In this document: piece by piece, positions 12,582 to 24,023 of the stretch | Position numbering within the stretch: the first letter of the stretch is position 1 | Layout: every line of letters begins with the position of its first letter | Assembly: GCA_025093555.1 (NCBI GenBank) | Contig: JAIWNF010000001.1 | Span: forward strand, 1,364,001 to 1,428,000 | DNA: 64,000 nucleotides | Source of the DNA: Circinella umbellata | Taxonomy: Eukaryota > Mucoromycota > Mucoromycetes > Mucorales > Lichtheimiaceae | Direction: 5' to 3' | Made by a program: the position numbers and the translations under genes | Notes under the pieces: model-generated | What the model was told of the DNA's origin: nothing | The model's database searches: none | The model's input: the letters and a program-made list of their open reading frames with translations, nothing else

Positions 12582-13244
12582 CGACCTGACTATATACCAA
12601 AGAAAAAAAAGTTGTGAAGAAAAAAGAAAAGAAAAGAAAAAAAAGAGGTGTTCTCACAGAACAACCTCTGGCATAATTTTTTGAGTCCTGTATTTCGTTT
12701 CCAGCCCTACCCACGTGGCCTTACCATAGATCCCGTTCTAGACCCTGTGTCCCTATTCTTTTTTGCACGCTCCTTGTTGGCAACCTAACTAATAAAATAT
12801 TATTGATTGTCCTGACAATGAGAGGGGGGTAATACTTTGACAATGGCCATTACAACAGTATAACATTTCGGACAATCAAGAAGCAGTTTATTATTATTAC
12901 TATACAAAGCCAGTGAGTATATCTTTTTTTTACCGTTTGAATATATGAAATCATTCATTAAAAATAACTCAATACTAAAGTTTCTGATTTATAATACATT
13001 GCTCATAAAACAAAATAGTAAATAGACTGTTTTTATAAAATATAAAAGTAGTGGTAATAATAATAATAGTAATGATAATGGATACAGATATTGAATGAAA
13101 TAAGAGGAAAAGAAAAACAAAGGTGTTTGGAGTGCGTTGAAGGGAATGATATGTAAAAAAAATTATGTTAGCTATTGTTATGGTGTTATATGTAAACAGT
13201 TTAAAAAAACAGAGAAGGAAGAAAAAAGGTTAAGTCAATTAGAT
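12582..13244. other. Inner end of the left arm and junction with the single-copy region
   Basis: 12582-12920 is still arm sequence (pyrimidine-rich on the minus strand, possible leader of the membrane-protein gene). Similarity to the right arm ends near 12920. From there to 13244 is the AT-rich 3' flank of the coiled-coil gene. No gene seen. Confidence 0.6.
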
Positions 13245-15926
13245 TTAAAGATCGCTTTCTTTGATCTTTCCATCAGTTAATTCTTTTTCCAATTCTGCAA
13301 GTAAAGCTTCATCATCATCTTCTTCACCTCGATAAGCTCTTACTGGACCAGGCGATGTCTTTTTCAATGTTGGTATCTGCACTGGACCTGCAGGCAGGAC
13401 ACGGATAGGGGGTGCAATAGCAGGGTCTTCAATACGAGTTGCTTCTGCCTTTTGAATAGCTGCTCGTTCTTCAGGAGTCCAATCACGTTCAGCAGCAGGT
13501 ACCAAAAGGGTATCAATAGTTCCTTCTTCGAGGTGTGTTGATACGTCTTCAAATTGCTATAAAAAATTATGTATATATATATATGAGTTAGAAAAACAAT
13601 AAACAATGATAACGCATTCACATATAATTAATATCCCAATTGATGTGATCACTTACACCACGGTATTCACCACCAACAAAGAGTTGAGGTACTTCCTTTG
13701 CGCGACCATCATTTAATCCATTATTGTTACAACGCTTCATATGCTGTAAAGCAGCTTCACTTGCTGCTACATCTACTAATTCAAACTTGATATCGTTTGC
13801 CTTGAGCAATTGTTGAATCTCGTCTTGCTTTCTCTTAATCTAATTAAATTAGTGAGAAAACCGGCGTCATAAGAATACAAATAATAAGATGTAACTTAAT
13901 GATATATTTAAAATAATGATAATAGTAATAACTTACGACAGCATTGCCACTAACAGTTGAAATGTATACTTGGACTTTCTTAGTATCTAATGGGATTAAG
14001 ATAGGACCAGAATCATCCTTGGCAGCATTCATAATACGTTGAGAAGGTGATTGGGTAGGTCGGGGACCATTTGTCTTTTTTAAAACAGACATAGGTCGAG
14101 GAGCTGGCCAAGAAACAGCTGCAGTTGGCAAATATCTTGACGTCCAACCTTCTCTAGATTGATCTTGAACCTTTTTCAAACTTCGGAGCTGAGCCACGTG
14201 GTCTTGTTGCAGATCCGTCAATTCAGATTGATGCGACTGTTGCATTGTCTCAATTTGAACCGCATGAGAATGTTCAGCTTGCTCAAACTCATGTAAAATA
14301 CGTTCAATTTCATCATCCATCATATTGGCATTGCTATTATTCTTGACTTTGGTTTCGGCTTCTTCCAATCTTGTTTGTAACTCAAGCATATCTTTTTTAT
14401 GACGTTGTTTCAATGTCAAAATACTACCCGTTTGACCTGTCTTTAATTTACGAAGTTCATCTTCATGCGATTCTTGTAAAATATCTGATGCTTGTTTTTG
14501 TTCAGCTAACAATTTTTCTTTTTCCGCCATCGCTTCTTCATGACGACGGAGACTTTCTTCATGGGCCAATTTTTGGGCTTCGAGTTGTTTATTAAGTTTT
14601 TCGATTTGTTCTAATTGACCATTATCTTGTTCTCCTTCTTGAATTTGTGTTCGTAAGGTTTCCAATTCTTTTTCCTTACTGGCTAAACTACGAACAGCTT
14701 CCTCATTCTATTTTTCCAGAATCAGTTTGGATTTTTTTTCTTCCCATTTTAATAAATTTTGTTTTCGTTTTGGTACGACCAAAGTTAATTTTTGTTTCGT
14801 TTTTTAATTAAAAGAGAAATATGTTACCTCAAGTTTCAATTTTTCAAGTTGTTCAACAGCACCGTCAATATTGTTTTGTGATTTTTCCGTTTCCCACTTT
14901 TCACGTTCATTTTTCAAAGCTTGTTCTTTTTCTTCTAACGCCCGCTCTCTTTCAGCAAGTTCATCCTCATCTTTAATAACAATATCAGGTACATTTTTCT
15001 CCGCTTGAAGTCGCTCTCGTAGATCCTCCAATTCTTTCTCCCGTTGTTCTAATTGTTGTTCTTTATCTTGAAGTTTCGTAATATTTTCTTCATTTTGTGC
15101 CTGAAGTGTATCTAATTCCAGTTGACTAATGGATGATTTCAATTCTAATGAAGAACGGGGTTGTTCTTCAGCAGTAGGTGTTGATGGTGGTTTTTGTTCC
15201 AATAATTGTTGTTTCAATAATTCAAGTTCGGCTTTTTGTTTTGCAATCACTTCAAGGTTCTCATTATGCTAAAAAAACAGGTTAATTAGTTTCAAAATTC
15301 TTTCTAATAAACACATTTTTCTCCTTTCCCCTTACTTCAAAACCCCTTCCCTTCCCTCCATCCTGATCCCTTCTTTTCTCCTTATTTTGACTTATATGGA
15401 TAATACATATACGATAGAGAGAGAGAAAACCAAGGGGAAAGACAGAAAACAAAAAAAAAAAAAGAAAAGAAAAAAAAATAATTAATAAATATCTGTATAT
15501 TACCTTGAGTTTTAAATCGTCAAATTCTTCTCTCATCTGAGCAACAGGCGATTTACGAATTGAAGAAGCAGTGGACGCATTTCGAGAATGGGAACCGGGA
15601 CGGGCACTGCTCCGGACAGAAGGGGCTGTGCCTGGTGGTGGTGGCGGTCGTGTATGAGGAGAACGGGGACGATTATCAGGACTAGGAGAACGTTGAGCAA
15701 GTGATGTACGTGAAGCAGGTCGTCGGACTTGTTTACCTGTTGTTGTATTTGTTGTATCGGTTGAAGCTTTGGAAGCAACAGAAGCTGTACTTTTACGTTT
15801 CGACATGGGCGTTAATGATTTTTTCTTGGTCATCGATCCACCTTTGACAGACCGGTTGGTTGCATCATCCGGACTTAACAAAGCAGGCTTTTTTGCTGGT
15901 TTCTTTCGAGGACCCAGACAAACCAT
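13245..15926 (-). CDS. Coiled-coil protein with C-terminal SH3BGR/glutaredoxin-like domain
   Basis: Five exons, 15926-15504, 15268-14828, 14707-13937, 13839-13657 and 13556-13245, give 709 residues in frame. Residues 1-140 are basic and Ser/Pro/Thr-rich, with repeated SP sites and a poly-proline stretch. Residues ~141-500 are a long Gln/Glu/Lys-rich coiled coil. Residues ~531-606 form a thioredoxin-fold domain of the SH3BGR kind (KVQVYISTVSGNAV, then a helix, FELVDVA, and VPQLFVGGEYRG with the cis-proline). As in SH3BGR proteins the CxxC active site is absent (STVSG), so it is probably a binding rather than a redox domain. The acidic C-terminus includes EEDDDEALLAELEKEL. A cytoskeletal or scaffold role is inferred only from the layout. 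The ATG at 15926 is the first in frame. Confidence 0.85.
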
Positions 15927-16800
15927 TATTTGTTTTTTATAGAAGAAAAGAAAAAGATAAAGAAAGAAAAAAAGTTTGTTTTAAGAATAAAAAGGGAAAA
16001 AGAAAAGGGAATAAGAAAAACAATAAGAACTAAAGGGCACGCCCTCTTTTTCTTCTTTCTTGGTTGTTTTGGTCATTTTTTACATGTTATAAAAATAACC
16101 CACAAGCACAGATTCCGAAAGTGGTAGGAAGGTTACTGATTTCCTTTTTTGTAGGTTGCACGAGTCCATATTTCTTGCATACTTTTAAAATATTTTTTTT
16201 TCTCATTGTGGAGAAACTTTCAAGAGGAGGAAAAGAAAGTATTAACCTAAGGAAATATTTTGTCGATTTAAAAATGGATCCTATCTTATTTTTTTATTTG
16301 GTGATATACCGATATTTGAGCGATTTTGAACATTTTTTGTCTCCTCGTTTGAAGCTAATAATTTACTGAAGGAGAAAGTAAAAACATACATAATTGAGGA
16401 ATAACCTATATACATACGTATTTTTTCACTTATATAAAAGTATCCATAGCAACAACCAAAAAAAGGAAACACAACAATAGCTCCTATTATCAAAAGATAA
16501 GAATTATTATCAGATAAATTAGAGAAGAAACAACAACGTGTTATATAAAAATACTCGTGGAAAAAAACCTGCTTTTCGCCACTGCATAAAACCTTTTTTC
16601 TTCATTTGATCCAAAACCCCTTTATCAAACTTATTTGAAACAAAAAAAAATAGGGCATATTTTATATGTAAGAAGCCTAGGGATGATTATCAGCTTTAAT
16701 TAACTATTAAACTAAGAATCTATATACAAAAGGTAATATAATACAATAATTGATTTACAATAACAAAATGTACAACTATTACATTACATATATAACTGTG
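15927..16800. other. Intergenic between two minus-strand genes
   Basis: About 870 bases. A purine-rich stretch lies just upstream of the coiled-coil gene start (15930-16020). The remainder is AT-rich 3' flank of the F-box gene. Open frames on both strands are low-complexity. Nothing else seen. Confidence 0.6.
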
Positions 16801-19103
16801 CTAGATTTGATTGAAGAAAGAAGAAAATGGATCCATAGGTGTGTGTCCAAAAGCTGTTATTAACATATCCCGGTTATTTTCCAAACAAACAGTAAGTCGT
16901 TCAGAAGTTAACACTTCTCGTAATTCTCTACACGCTTCTTCGATCTGTTTAATCTCTTCTGTGGAAGCGAAGCGTGAAGAATTCCATATTTCACTTAATC
17001 CAAGATATTTCAACTGTTGCATCGCTCCCATAAATCCATTTCCAAATCGTTGGATACCATCTGCTGTAATTCTTTCTGTAATAGTCTCCCCTTCTCCTTC
17101 TTCTCCTCCTCCTCTTTCTCCTCTTTCTCCTCCTCTTTGTAATCGCATTCTTCTACGATTACGGCGTAAAATAAACGGACTTCTTGAATACCCAATTTGT
17201 AAATATTCCAAGTTACTGTTTGCAAGATTTTCCACAATAGCATCCAATACACCATCTGTAACAGTCATTATATCCAAAAGACATAATCTTCGTAACGATC
17301 GACTACAATTTCCACGTAGCATAGCAACTATACTTTCTGCTGAAACGGTTGACATACGATGAATTATTACAGGCATCCCTTTATTTCGCTGAATCCTTAA
17401 GTAACGTAAATTATCCAAGTTTCCAATCGTAGGTAGTATATCTTCTCTAGTAACAAAGGCTGGATCTAAATCAACCATCTCCAAACACGGAGTATTAAGA
17501 ATTGCATTCTTAAAATTCAAAAGTTCTGAAGAAGCTTGTAAATCGACAACTCCATGTAATGATAAACATCGTAACTGGGGCCAGCCCGTAACAGGAGGAT
17601 TCAATATAAGTGCACCCATACCCGCCGAATCTGACAGACATAGTGTTTGAAGTTGTTGTCGTTGTTGTAGCCCCGAAATCACTTGACGAAACGGCATTTG
17701 ACATTGTAAATAGACGTTTTGCAAACATGGGGATAATTGTAACATGGTAAATAAATTTTGCGCAGTAGCTTGATTGGTAGAGAGTATAATATTAGTATCG
17801 TTGATCTGAATGTCACATAAATTTGTGAATTTTGATGGTGGGAATAATAATGTTGCCAAAGGACATTGTGTTACACAGATCGCTTCAAGAGTAAAGCGAT
17901 GTTTCTCGAATACGGAGCTTATAATTTCTTGGTTGACACCTCCTTGAATGTTCTGAATGATAAGACGCCGTAATTTTGACCTTCTTACTTCTTCTTTGCC
18001 TGTACTTTGTATTCGATCATCATCAGTACCATTATTTGTTACTGACATAATGAATTGTCGTGAAAAATTAGATGCCATCCGATTACCACCATCAATAATT
18101 TTGTCGTTGTCGTTGTCTTTACCATTCCCACCACAAATACCCACATTTTGACATTTAGGAAGAAGTAATGATCGGTTGCATAATAGATGTATTAACTGAC
18201 TACCACTATTTATATTACTAGTACTAGTACTATTGTTATTATTATTATTATTATTGTTATTAGCATTATCATTATGGCCCGTATCAATGATTAAATCCTT
18301 GTTGATGTATATACTTTTTAGCCTGGGTAATAATTCAAGAAGACGTTGGAAATAACTCATTTCCATCGCACATCCGATATTCAACGAAATGATGTTTTGT
18401 AATGGCTGCCGTGGTAGTAGTCTTCCATCAAGCTGGAGATTTAATGGACGAATTTCATTATAATGCCGATATTTTAAATGCATAAGTTGATGTGAATGGC
18501 AATGTTTAAAGATGACTGCAAGAAGACGAATATATCGAGGATCTCCTTTTATATTTATATCCAGTTGTTTCAAGCTTGGGCCTGAAATTTGTAATATTTC
18601 CCTTAGGGTGTGAATATCATTTGTATCGGATGATATGCGTACTAAAAATTATATATTATTGGAAAGAAAGCATAACGTCAGTATAGATACTTCCAACCCT
18701 CCTCCGCCCCATTCACCTATTATATAGCAAAAAACTTACATAAATCAAGTGCATTACAATTTAACTTTTTCAAATATTCAAGAACAACTCTTTGTTCTTC
18801 TTTACTCTTGTCTTGAACATCCACTTTATGCACGTGTTGTCCTTGTAGAGTAACAGGTGCTAACCTTAATAGCTTGCCATAATTACATTTGGCTTCTGTC
18901 ATGTTTTCCCATAACCCTGGCCAATGAAGTAAGAATGAACGCCAAGTTAATGACACTTGTGTGAATCGTATACATTCTCGAAAAGAACAAAGTTTAAATA
19001 TAGTAGAGATTGCATCATATGGAAGATGAGTAACAAAGTCTTTTTTAAAGACAGCAATATTTTCATGTTGTGGATGTCGCAAATTCCAATTTATTGTACT
19101 CAT
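16801..19103 (-). CDS. F-box protein with leucine-rich repeats
   Basis: Two exons, 19103-18740 and 18641-16801, separated by a 98-base intron, give 734 residues. The N-terminus holds an F-box (about residues 22-66: THLPYDAISTIFKLCSF...TWRSFLLHWPGLWENM). The rest is irregular leucine-rich repeats (for example LREILQISGPSLKQLDI, LRRLCLLDIMTVTDG, NLEYLQIGYS), interrupted by an Asn-rich insert encoded by an ATT/AAT microsatellite (about 18232-18260) and by a Gly/Glu/Arg-rich loop. Such proteins are substrate receptors of SCF (Skp1-Cul1) ubiquitin ligases; the substrate cannot be told from sequence. An antisense open frame at 16811-17362 is a shadow. Confidence 0.85.
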
Positions 19104-19789
19104 TTAGCTATGTACAAAGAAACAGTGGAATGAAAAACTAAAGTGGGAAAAGAACAAGTCATTCATTAAATAAAAGGCAAATAACAAAAAGCCCATAAAC
19201 AAAAGGCCGCAGCAGCCGCAGCAAAAAAAGAAATGGCGCACCCCACATTTTTTTTATCAAGTTTGACAACAGATATAGGTTGGTTTTGTCGTGTACCATA
19301 TGGTTTTAGCTAATATAGATATACTATTACTACTATCATATTGTTGTTACTATTAGTGTATAGCTTGCTTTTTAGAAGATCATGAACAGTACACAACGGT
19401 AGACACGCCACTATATAAGGGCTATACTACTAAATATAATCTATTTCGATTATCATTGATTTACTATGCTCCTACAATGATATTTTAAACCTTATAGTTT
19501 TCTTTTTATTTTGAATTATTAAAATGGTTTTTGAGCTATAGAAGGTACTGATTATGGACATGGTATGCCTCATCTCTGCGACGTCAATAGGCTCTTGAAA
19601 TAATAATCCAAGCTTGCAAAAGAGATTACTATATTTTGAATAGATTTCATAAATAAATATAACTTGGTGGGCAAGTAGTACGTGGTATAAAACGTAAAAC
19701 GTTTATGCTATTAACCACTACGTCATCTTAGTAAGTAACAACTTTCCTTTAAAATCGTACACGAAGGATGATTACTGGGTAAACCTATG
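19104..19789. other. Intergenic upstream of the secreted-protein array
   Basis: About 690 bases between the divergent F-box gene (minus) and the array (plus). It contains CAGC/GCAG-rich sequence near 19207-19225 in the F-box gene's upstream region and otherwise AT-rich DNA. No gene seen. Confidence 0.55.
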
Positions 19790-19995
19790 TTGTCAGTAAG
19801 TAGTATTTAATTAAGAAAGAAAGACCACAGTATAGTTTATACTAAAGACAAAGACGAGAATAAATCAATGGCAATTTTCTTTATATTAGGATTACTTCTT
19901 TCATTGGTATTAGACTTACCTTCACGCAGAATGATGTCAATCCACTGTTTTAAAAAAAATCATATAAAAGATTAGTTTTTTTTTCTAGTTTCAAA
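19790..19995 (+). promoter_or_regulatory. Promoter block of array gene 1
   Basis: This block of about 200 bases recurs before genes 1, 2 and 3. It shares GTAGTATT, an AGAAAGA run, GAGAATAAATCAA, ATTTTCTTT.TATTAG, AGAATG.TGTCAAT and a TATA element (CATATAAAAG at 19961-19970) followed by a T-run and CTAG. The ATG lies about 105 bases downstream. Confidence 0.7.
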
Positions 19996-20069
19996 AAACA
20001 GTATCCAATTTTTCACACAAAGCCTTCTTCAATTTCAAGCAACAATTTTTATTTCACCACTTGTAAAAC

Positions 20070-20772
20070 ATGATGACACGTTCATTAACTTTATCCCTTT
20101 TCATTTTCATTCTTTTAAATGTTTTAACGCATCACGTAGTTCACTCATATTGTGTTCTTAACAAAATGGAAGATGGTACTCAAGTCAAAGTCTTGCAAAC
20201 TGGTGGTCAAAGTATGGATGGTCAAGGAATTGGGTAAATTATTTATTTTTTTATACATATTCATTAATAAATTCTTTCTCTGCCTAATGTACTGGTAGTA
20301 GCAGTAGTTATTACACTCGTATAATATGTATGTTTATAATATCAATGCTAATATATTCAATATGATGATGTAATTGATAGGCGTCCTTTCTATCATACTA
20401 TGAGTCCTGGATCAAAAGAATGCTGTAACTTTCAGAATGGAGATTGTAATACAACTCAAGAAAGAAATTCAAATGTTACAATGGATGTAAGTTTCCAATA
20501 AATAACATATATTTTTATTATGTATTATTATGACCAACATTGTGTTTTATATTAAAAAGATGGTCAAAGAAATAAATTAATTATACGCAAGACTAATAAA
20601 ATACATAATATATTTACAGTTGACTGCTATAAAAGATGGAAAAAATGGATCAACTCTTGCTCTTAAATGTCCAGCTGATGGGTATATTGTGGCTAGGGGA
20701 ACATTTGAGAAATATGCATATTACGCTTATAATGCTAACCATCAAGAAGTGGGATCTGTTTCAATGAATTAA
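20070..20772 (+). CDS. Small secreted cysteine-rich protein, array gene 1
   Basis: Three exons, 20070-20233, 20381-20486 and 20620-20772, give 140 residues. A signal peptide of about 28 residues (core LSLFIFILLNVL) ends near HSYC. The mature part has five cysteines: YC at its start, the pair in KECCNF, C in GDCNTT and C in LKCPADGY. It ends with the conserved DGYIVARGTFE and YNANH segments. The pattern YC...GSKECC...C.....C resembles uncharacterised secreted proteins I associate with Mucoromycota; no function is known to me. Genes 2, 3 and 4 downstream share exon number and intron phases (2, then 0). An alternative start at 20073 only shortens the signal peptide by one residue. Confidence 0.85.
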
Positions 20773-21399
20773 GTTATATAGTTAACAAAAATAACTATGT
20801 ACGTTGAAAATTTAAATAATCTTCAAACAACAATGATCTCTTTTTATCCCCTTTACCTTATATTACGGCTACCTATAACTATTCTCTGTCAGTTCTTTAA
20901 TCTTACTGTGATAATCAATCGTACGTACGTAATAATAAAAATTAATAAAATATCTATTTTGCAATATTAAAAATAATGAGATGTGATCATTGTTCTTTAC
21001 TATTTTTATACAAAACAGCATTCTAAACATATATATAATAACAGCTTAAATTACCAACAGCTGATGTATATATGTAGTGCGACACAAGCAGCTGGTAAAA
21101 CAAAAGCTTTGGTGCTGAGTAACAGTATAAATAGGTGGAAAAAATGGTCGTTCCAGTAAGCACGTCCGGATACTTTTAGCATTATTATTTCTGCATTATT
21201 ATATGCAGATGATGTAACTCCAATTCCTCGCCAAACGACATACGTACAAATTTTCCTTGATAAAAATTCCCCTCAACACAACACAACAACACTCTTGCGA
21301 TCTTAGGTATACAAATGTGACACTATTAACCCACCTTATACAACATCAACACTGCTCACAATTTATCTTTTACGTATCTAAATTAGTTTAACTAAATTA
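20773..21399. other. 3' flank of array gene 1 and spacer
   Basis: The first 280 bases resemble the DNA after gene 3 (shared words such as GTTAACAAAA, ATTCTCT.TCAG and GATGTGATCATTG.TCTTT), so the duplicated unit included the 3' flank. The remainder leads into the relic described next. Confidence 0.6.
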
Positions 21400-21490
21400 T
21401 TTTCTTATATTATCAAAAAAAATGCCTTACTATACTCCTTACTACCCGTTCTTGTCATCAATAGTTATCTAGTACATAGTAGTATAAAAC
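21400..21490 (+). pseudogene. Relic first exon of a gene 4-like paralogue
   Basis: Around the ATG at 21422 the DNA aligns with the first exon of array gene 4: AT.ATCAAAA before the ATG, then CTTACTATA/ CTTACTATT, CTTACTAC.CG.TCTT and so on. The reading frame stops after 16 codons (TAG at 21470). No further exons of this relic were found before the gene 2 promoter. Confidence 0.55.
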
Positions 21491-21534
21491 ATTTAGTAGA
21501 TACGTATCAGTATCCCTTTTTTTATATTGAGTAT

Positions 21535-21735
21535 ACATAAGTTGTCAGAAAGTAGTATTCAACTAAGAAAAAAAAAGAAAGGTTATAGTAGCTATACTGA
21601 GAATGAAATGATAATAATTTTCTTTGTATTAGAATCGCTTTCTTATCATTAAACTTACATTCACATACTCAGAATGTTGTCAATTCAATGCTTAAAAAAA
21701 GTATATATAAGATTGGTTTTTTTTTCTAGCTTATA
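21535..21735 (+). promoter_or_regulatory. Promoter block of array gene 2
   Basis: Same conserved block as before gene 1, with TATA element GTATATATAA at 21701-21710 and the following T-run and CTAG. The ATG is about 115 bases downstream. Confidence 0.7.
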
Positions 21736-21825
21736 AACCAAACATTATTAAATTATTCTCTAACTTTTCGCACAAAGCCTTCCTCAATTTCAAGCAGCAC
21801 TTTGTTTCAACACTTGTCAAACATT

Positions 21826-22509
21826 ATGGCACGTTTATTAACTTCATTCCTTTTTATTTTCGCTATTTTGAATGTTTTAACTCATCACGCAGTTCATTCA
21901 TATTGTGTTTTTAACAAAATGAAAGATCATACTCAAGTCAAAGTTTTGCAAACTGCCGGTCAAAGTATAGCTGGGTAAGAAATTGGGCAAATTATTTATT
22001 TTTTATATCCATTGATAAAACTCACTTTTTCTGCCTAATGTACCAGTAGTAGTAGTTAGTATCCATAACATTCATGTGCTAATAACATTAATACTAATAT
22101 ACTAAATATGATACTTAATGTAATTGATAGGCCCTCTTTCCATCATACTATGAGTCCTGGATCAAAAAAATGCTGTAGCTCTACGAATGAAAAATGTAAT
22201 ATAACTCAAGAAAAAACTGCATATGTAATAATAAAAGTATGTTCTAGTAAAAAAAAGCAATATAATATGTGTATTTTTATGACCAACGCCTCGATTTAAA
22301 ATAAAATCAATAATAAGACTAAAAAACACATGATATATTTACAGTTGACTGCTATAAAAGACGATAAAAAAACGACAAATAAATCATCTATTGGTATTAG
22401 GTGTCCAGCTGATGGGTATATTGTAGCCAGGGGAACATTTAAAAAACATACATATTACTCTTATAATGCCAACCATGAAGAATTCAGATCTCTTTCAAAT
22501 GATGATTAA
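21826..22509 (+). CDS. Small secreted cysteine-rich protein, array gene 2
   Basis: Three exons, 21826-21974, 22131-22236 and 22345-22509, give 139 residues. Signal peptide core LLTSFLFIFAILNVL, mature start SYCVFN, then KKCCSS, EKCNIT, IRCPADGYIVARGTF and a more acidic C-terminus ...SNDD. All five cysteine positions of gene 1 are kept. Relative to gene 1 the first exon is five codons shorter: the ancestral donor reads GGCAAATT here (GT lost) and a new GTAAGA 11 bases upstream serves instead. Phases are unchanged, so the gene looks functional. Confidence 0.8.
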
Positions 22510-23334
22510 ATTGTAGTTAACAAAAAAAACTTTTTGCGTAGATTATTTAGCTAGTTGTTAAGCAGAAATATTTATTTATCCCTTTTCTTATATTTACGTA
22601 TAACTATTGCTACTACAACTATTTTATAGCAGCTCTTTATTTCTATTTTGACAATTAAGAATAATAATAAAATATATATTTCGCACCATAAAGAATAAAA
22701 GTATGGTATTACAGTACATATTTCACTATTGTGATTATTGTCCTTTGCTACTTTTATACAAAGTAGTATTTTAACATACATGTGAAAAAAATAGGATAGT
22801 TTGTACAATGATAATTTTCGACTTTTTACCAGCTTTATGGTAATATGAATATATACTGTACTACTCCATACATATGACTCATAGGATAGTACACATACAG
22901 TTTGTATCGACAAGAGTTGCGATTCCTCATTATATATTATAACACTATAAACGTCCTCATTATGTATCTTATTTTTTTAAAATTTATGATTTTTTTTATT
23001 ATGTCTCCTATTATCCAGCGTCTGTTGAGACATATTGATTGAGACGGCTCAGAAAAATAAAAAAAAAAAAGTATATAAAAACCCTGTTGGGGACAGGGAA
23101 AAGGCTTTAGAGGATAGAGACAATCGTAAATATTATAGTTCAGGGGCTACAACTAATGTTGATTGTGGAGAAGAATGAACAGAAAAGTTAATGATAAAAA
23201 CAAGATTAATACAAAGAGAGAAGGAAAAAAGAATAAAAAAACATTAGGAAGGAAATAAAATACAGAAATGTGTTTACTAGGGACTAAAAGAGGAAGAAAA
23301 GAAGGTAGCCATTTTTTTAATATACTGTGTGAAA
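22510..23334. other. Spacer after array gene 2
   Basis: AT-rich, with short open frames on the minus strand (22572-22913 and 23153-23359) that have low-complexity, hydrophobic translations and no matching splice or cysteine pattern. Nothing supported. Confidence 0.5.
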
Positions 23335-23632
23335 ACAAAATAAAACAGTTAGAGCACAATGATACAAGTTAGTAAGTAATAGTCTATTTTGTGTGGTCAG
23401 TCCCTTGCTTAGGATGAATATGTAAGTGGAACGCTGATTTTGTTTTTCGAGAAAAGCAAAAAGTACATAATACGTAATAACTTTAATTTTCTATTCATAA
23501 TAATAATTTGAACTATTTTAACTATGTGGTATACGTATTATTTTCTGACATTATTAAAAAAACATGTTTATTAATTTTTTACTTTTCGTTCTTGTTATTA
23601 GCAGCTTAAATTAGTACATAAGTAGTGAAAAA
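23335..23632 (+). pseudogene. Relic promoter and first exon of a gene 4-like paralogue
   Basis: About 270 bases align with 25590-25850, the promoter and first exon of array gene 4. Shared words include CACAATGATACAAG, AGTCCCTTG / AGTTCCTTG, GGAACGCTG, AAAAAG.ACATA and TTCTATTCAT. The TATA word of gene 4 (ATATATAAAAGG) reads ATATGTAAGTGG here. The ATG at 23564 opens a hydrophobic, signal-peptide-like frame that stops after 16 codons. Downstream exons are absent. Confidence 0.6.
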
Positions 23633-23729
23633 CATCTAAATCTTACAATATCTCTGTACCATATTTATGCTGCCAATTACTATGTTGGCAATTTTAGTAA
23701 GTATCGATTTTTTCTTCATATTAGATATA

Positions 23730-23935
23730 CGTATGTTGTCATAAAGTAGTATTCGACCAAGAATAAAAAAAGAAAGACTACAATAGTTATACTGAGAATA
23801 AATCAACAATAATTTTCTTTGTATTAGAAATACTTCTTTCATTAGCATCAAACTTAAATCCACGTACTCAGAATGTTGTCAATTAAATGCCTGAAAAAAG
23901 TATATATAAGGTTAGTTTTTTTTCTAGCTTAAAAA
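23730..23935 (+). promoter_or_regulatory. Promoter block of array gene 3
   Basis: Conserved block as before genes 1 and 2, with TATA element TATATATAAG at 23901-23910. Closest in sequence to the gene 2 block (shared ACTGAGAAT, ACTCAGAATGTTGTCAATT). Confidence 0.7.
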
Positions 23936-24023
23936 TAATCATTACTAAAACATTATCTAACTTCTCGCACAAAGCCTTCCTCAATTTCAAGCAACAAGTT
24001 TTTTTTAGCACTTGTAAAACATT

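Larger units (their letters stand above)
4587..12920 (+). repeat. Left arm of a very large inverted repeat
   Basis: This stretch reappears as its reverse complement at 54424-64000. Matching landmarks: the glycine-rich-domain gene ATG (4941 with 63689), its stop (7999 with 60660), a 14-bp-stem hairpin (9581 with 59085), the membrane-protein gene (11478-12581 with 54629-55883), and the inner end (an AAGAAGCAGTTTATTA word near 12890 with its complement near 54450). The coordinate sum is about 68630-68668 in the outer part and about 67340-67371 in the inner part, so the right arm carries about 1.3 kb extra. The outer end is not fixed: 4587 is simply the base that pairs with the window end at 64000. 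Similarity stops at about 12920 on the inside. The spacer between arms is about 41.5 kb. Confidence 0.93.

Noticed and set aside
18570..18660. A suspected frameshift at the start of exon 2 of the F-box gene
   Set aside because: Recounting the C-run at 18600-18602 restores one frame with exon lengths 364 and 1841, so the gene is intact.
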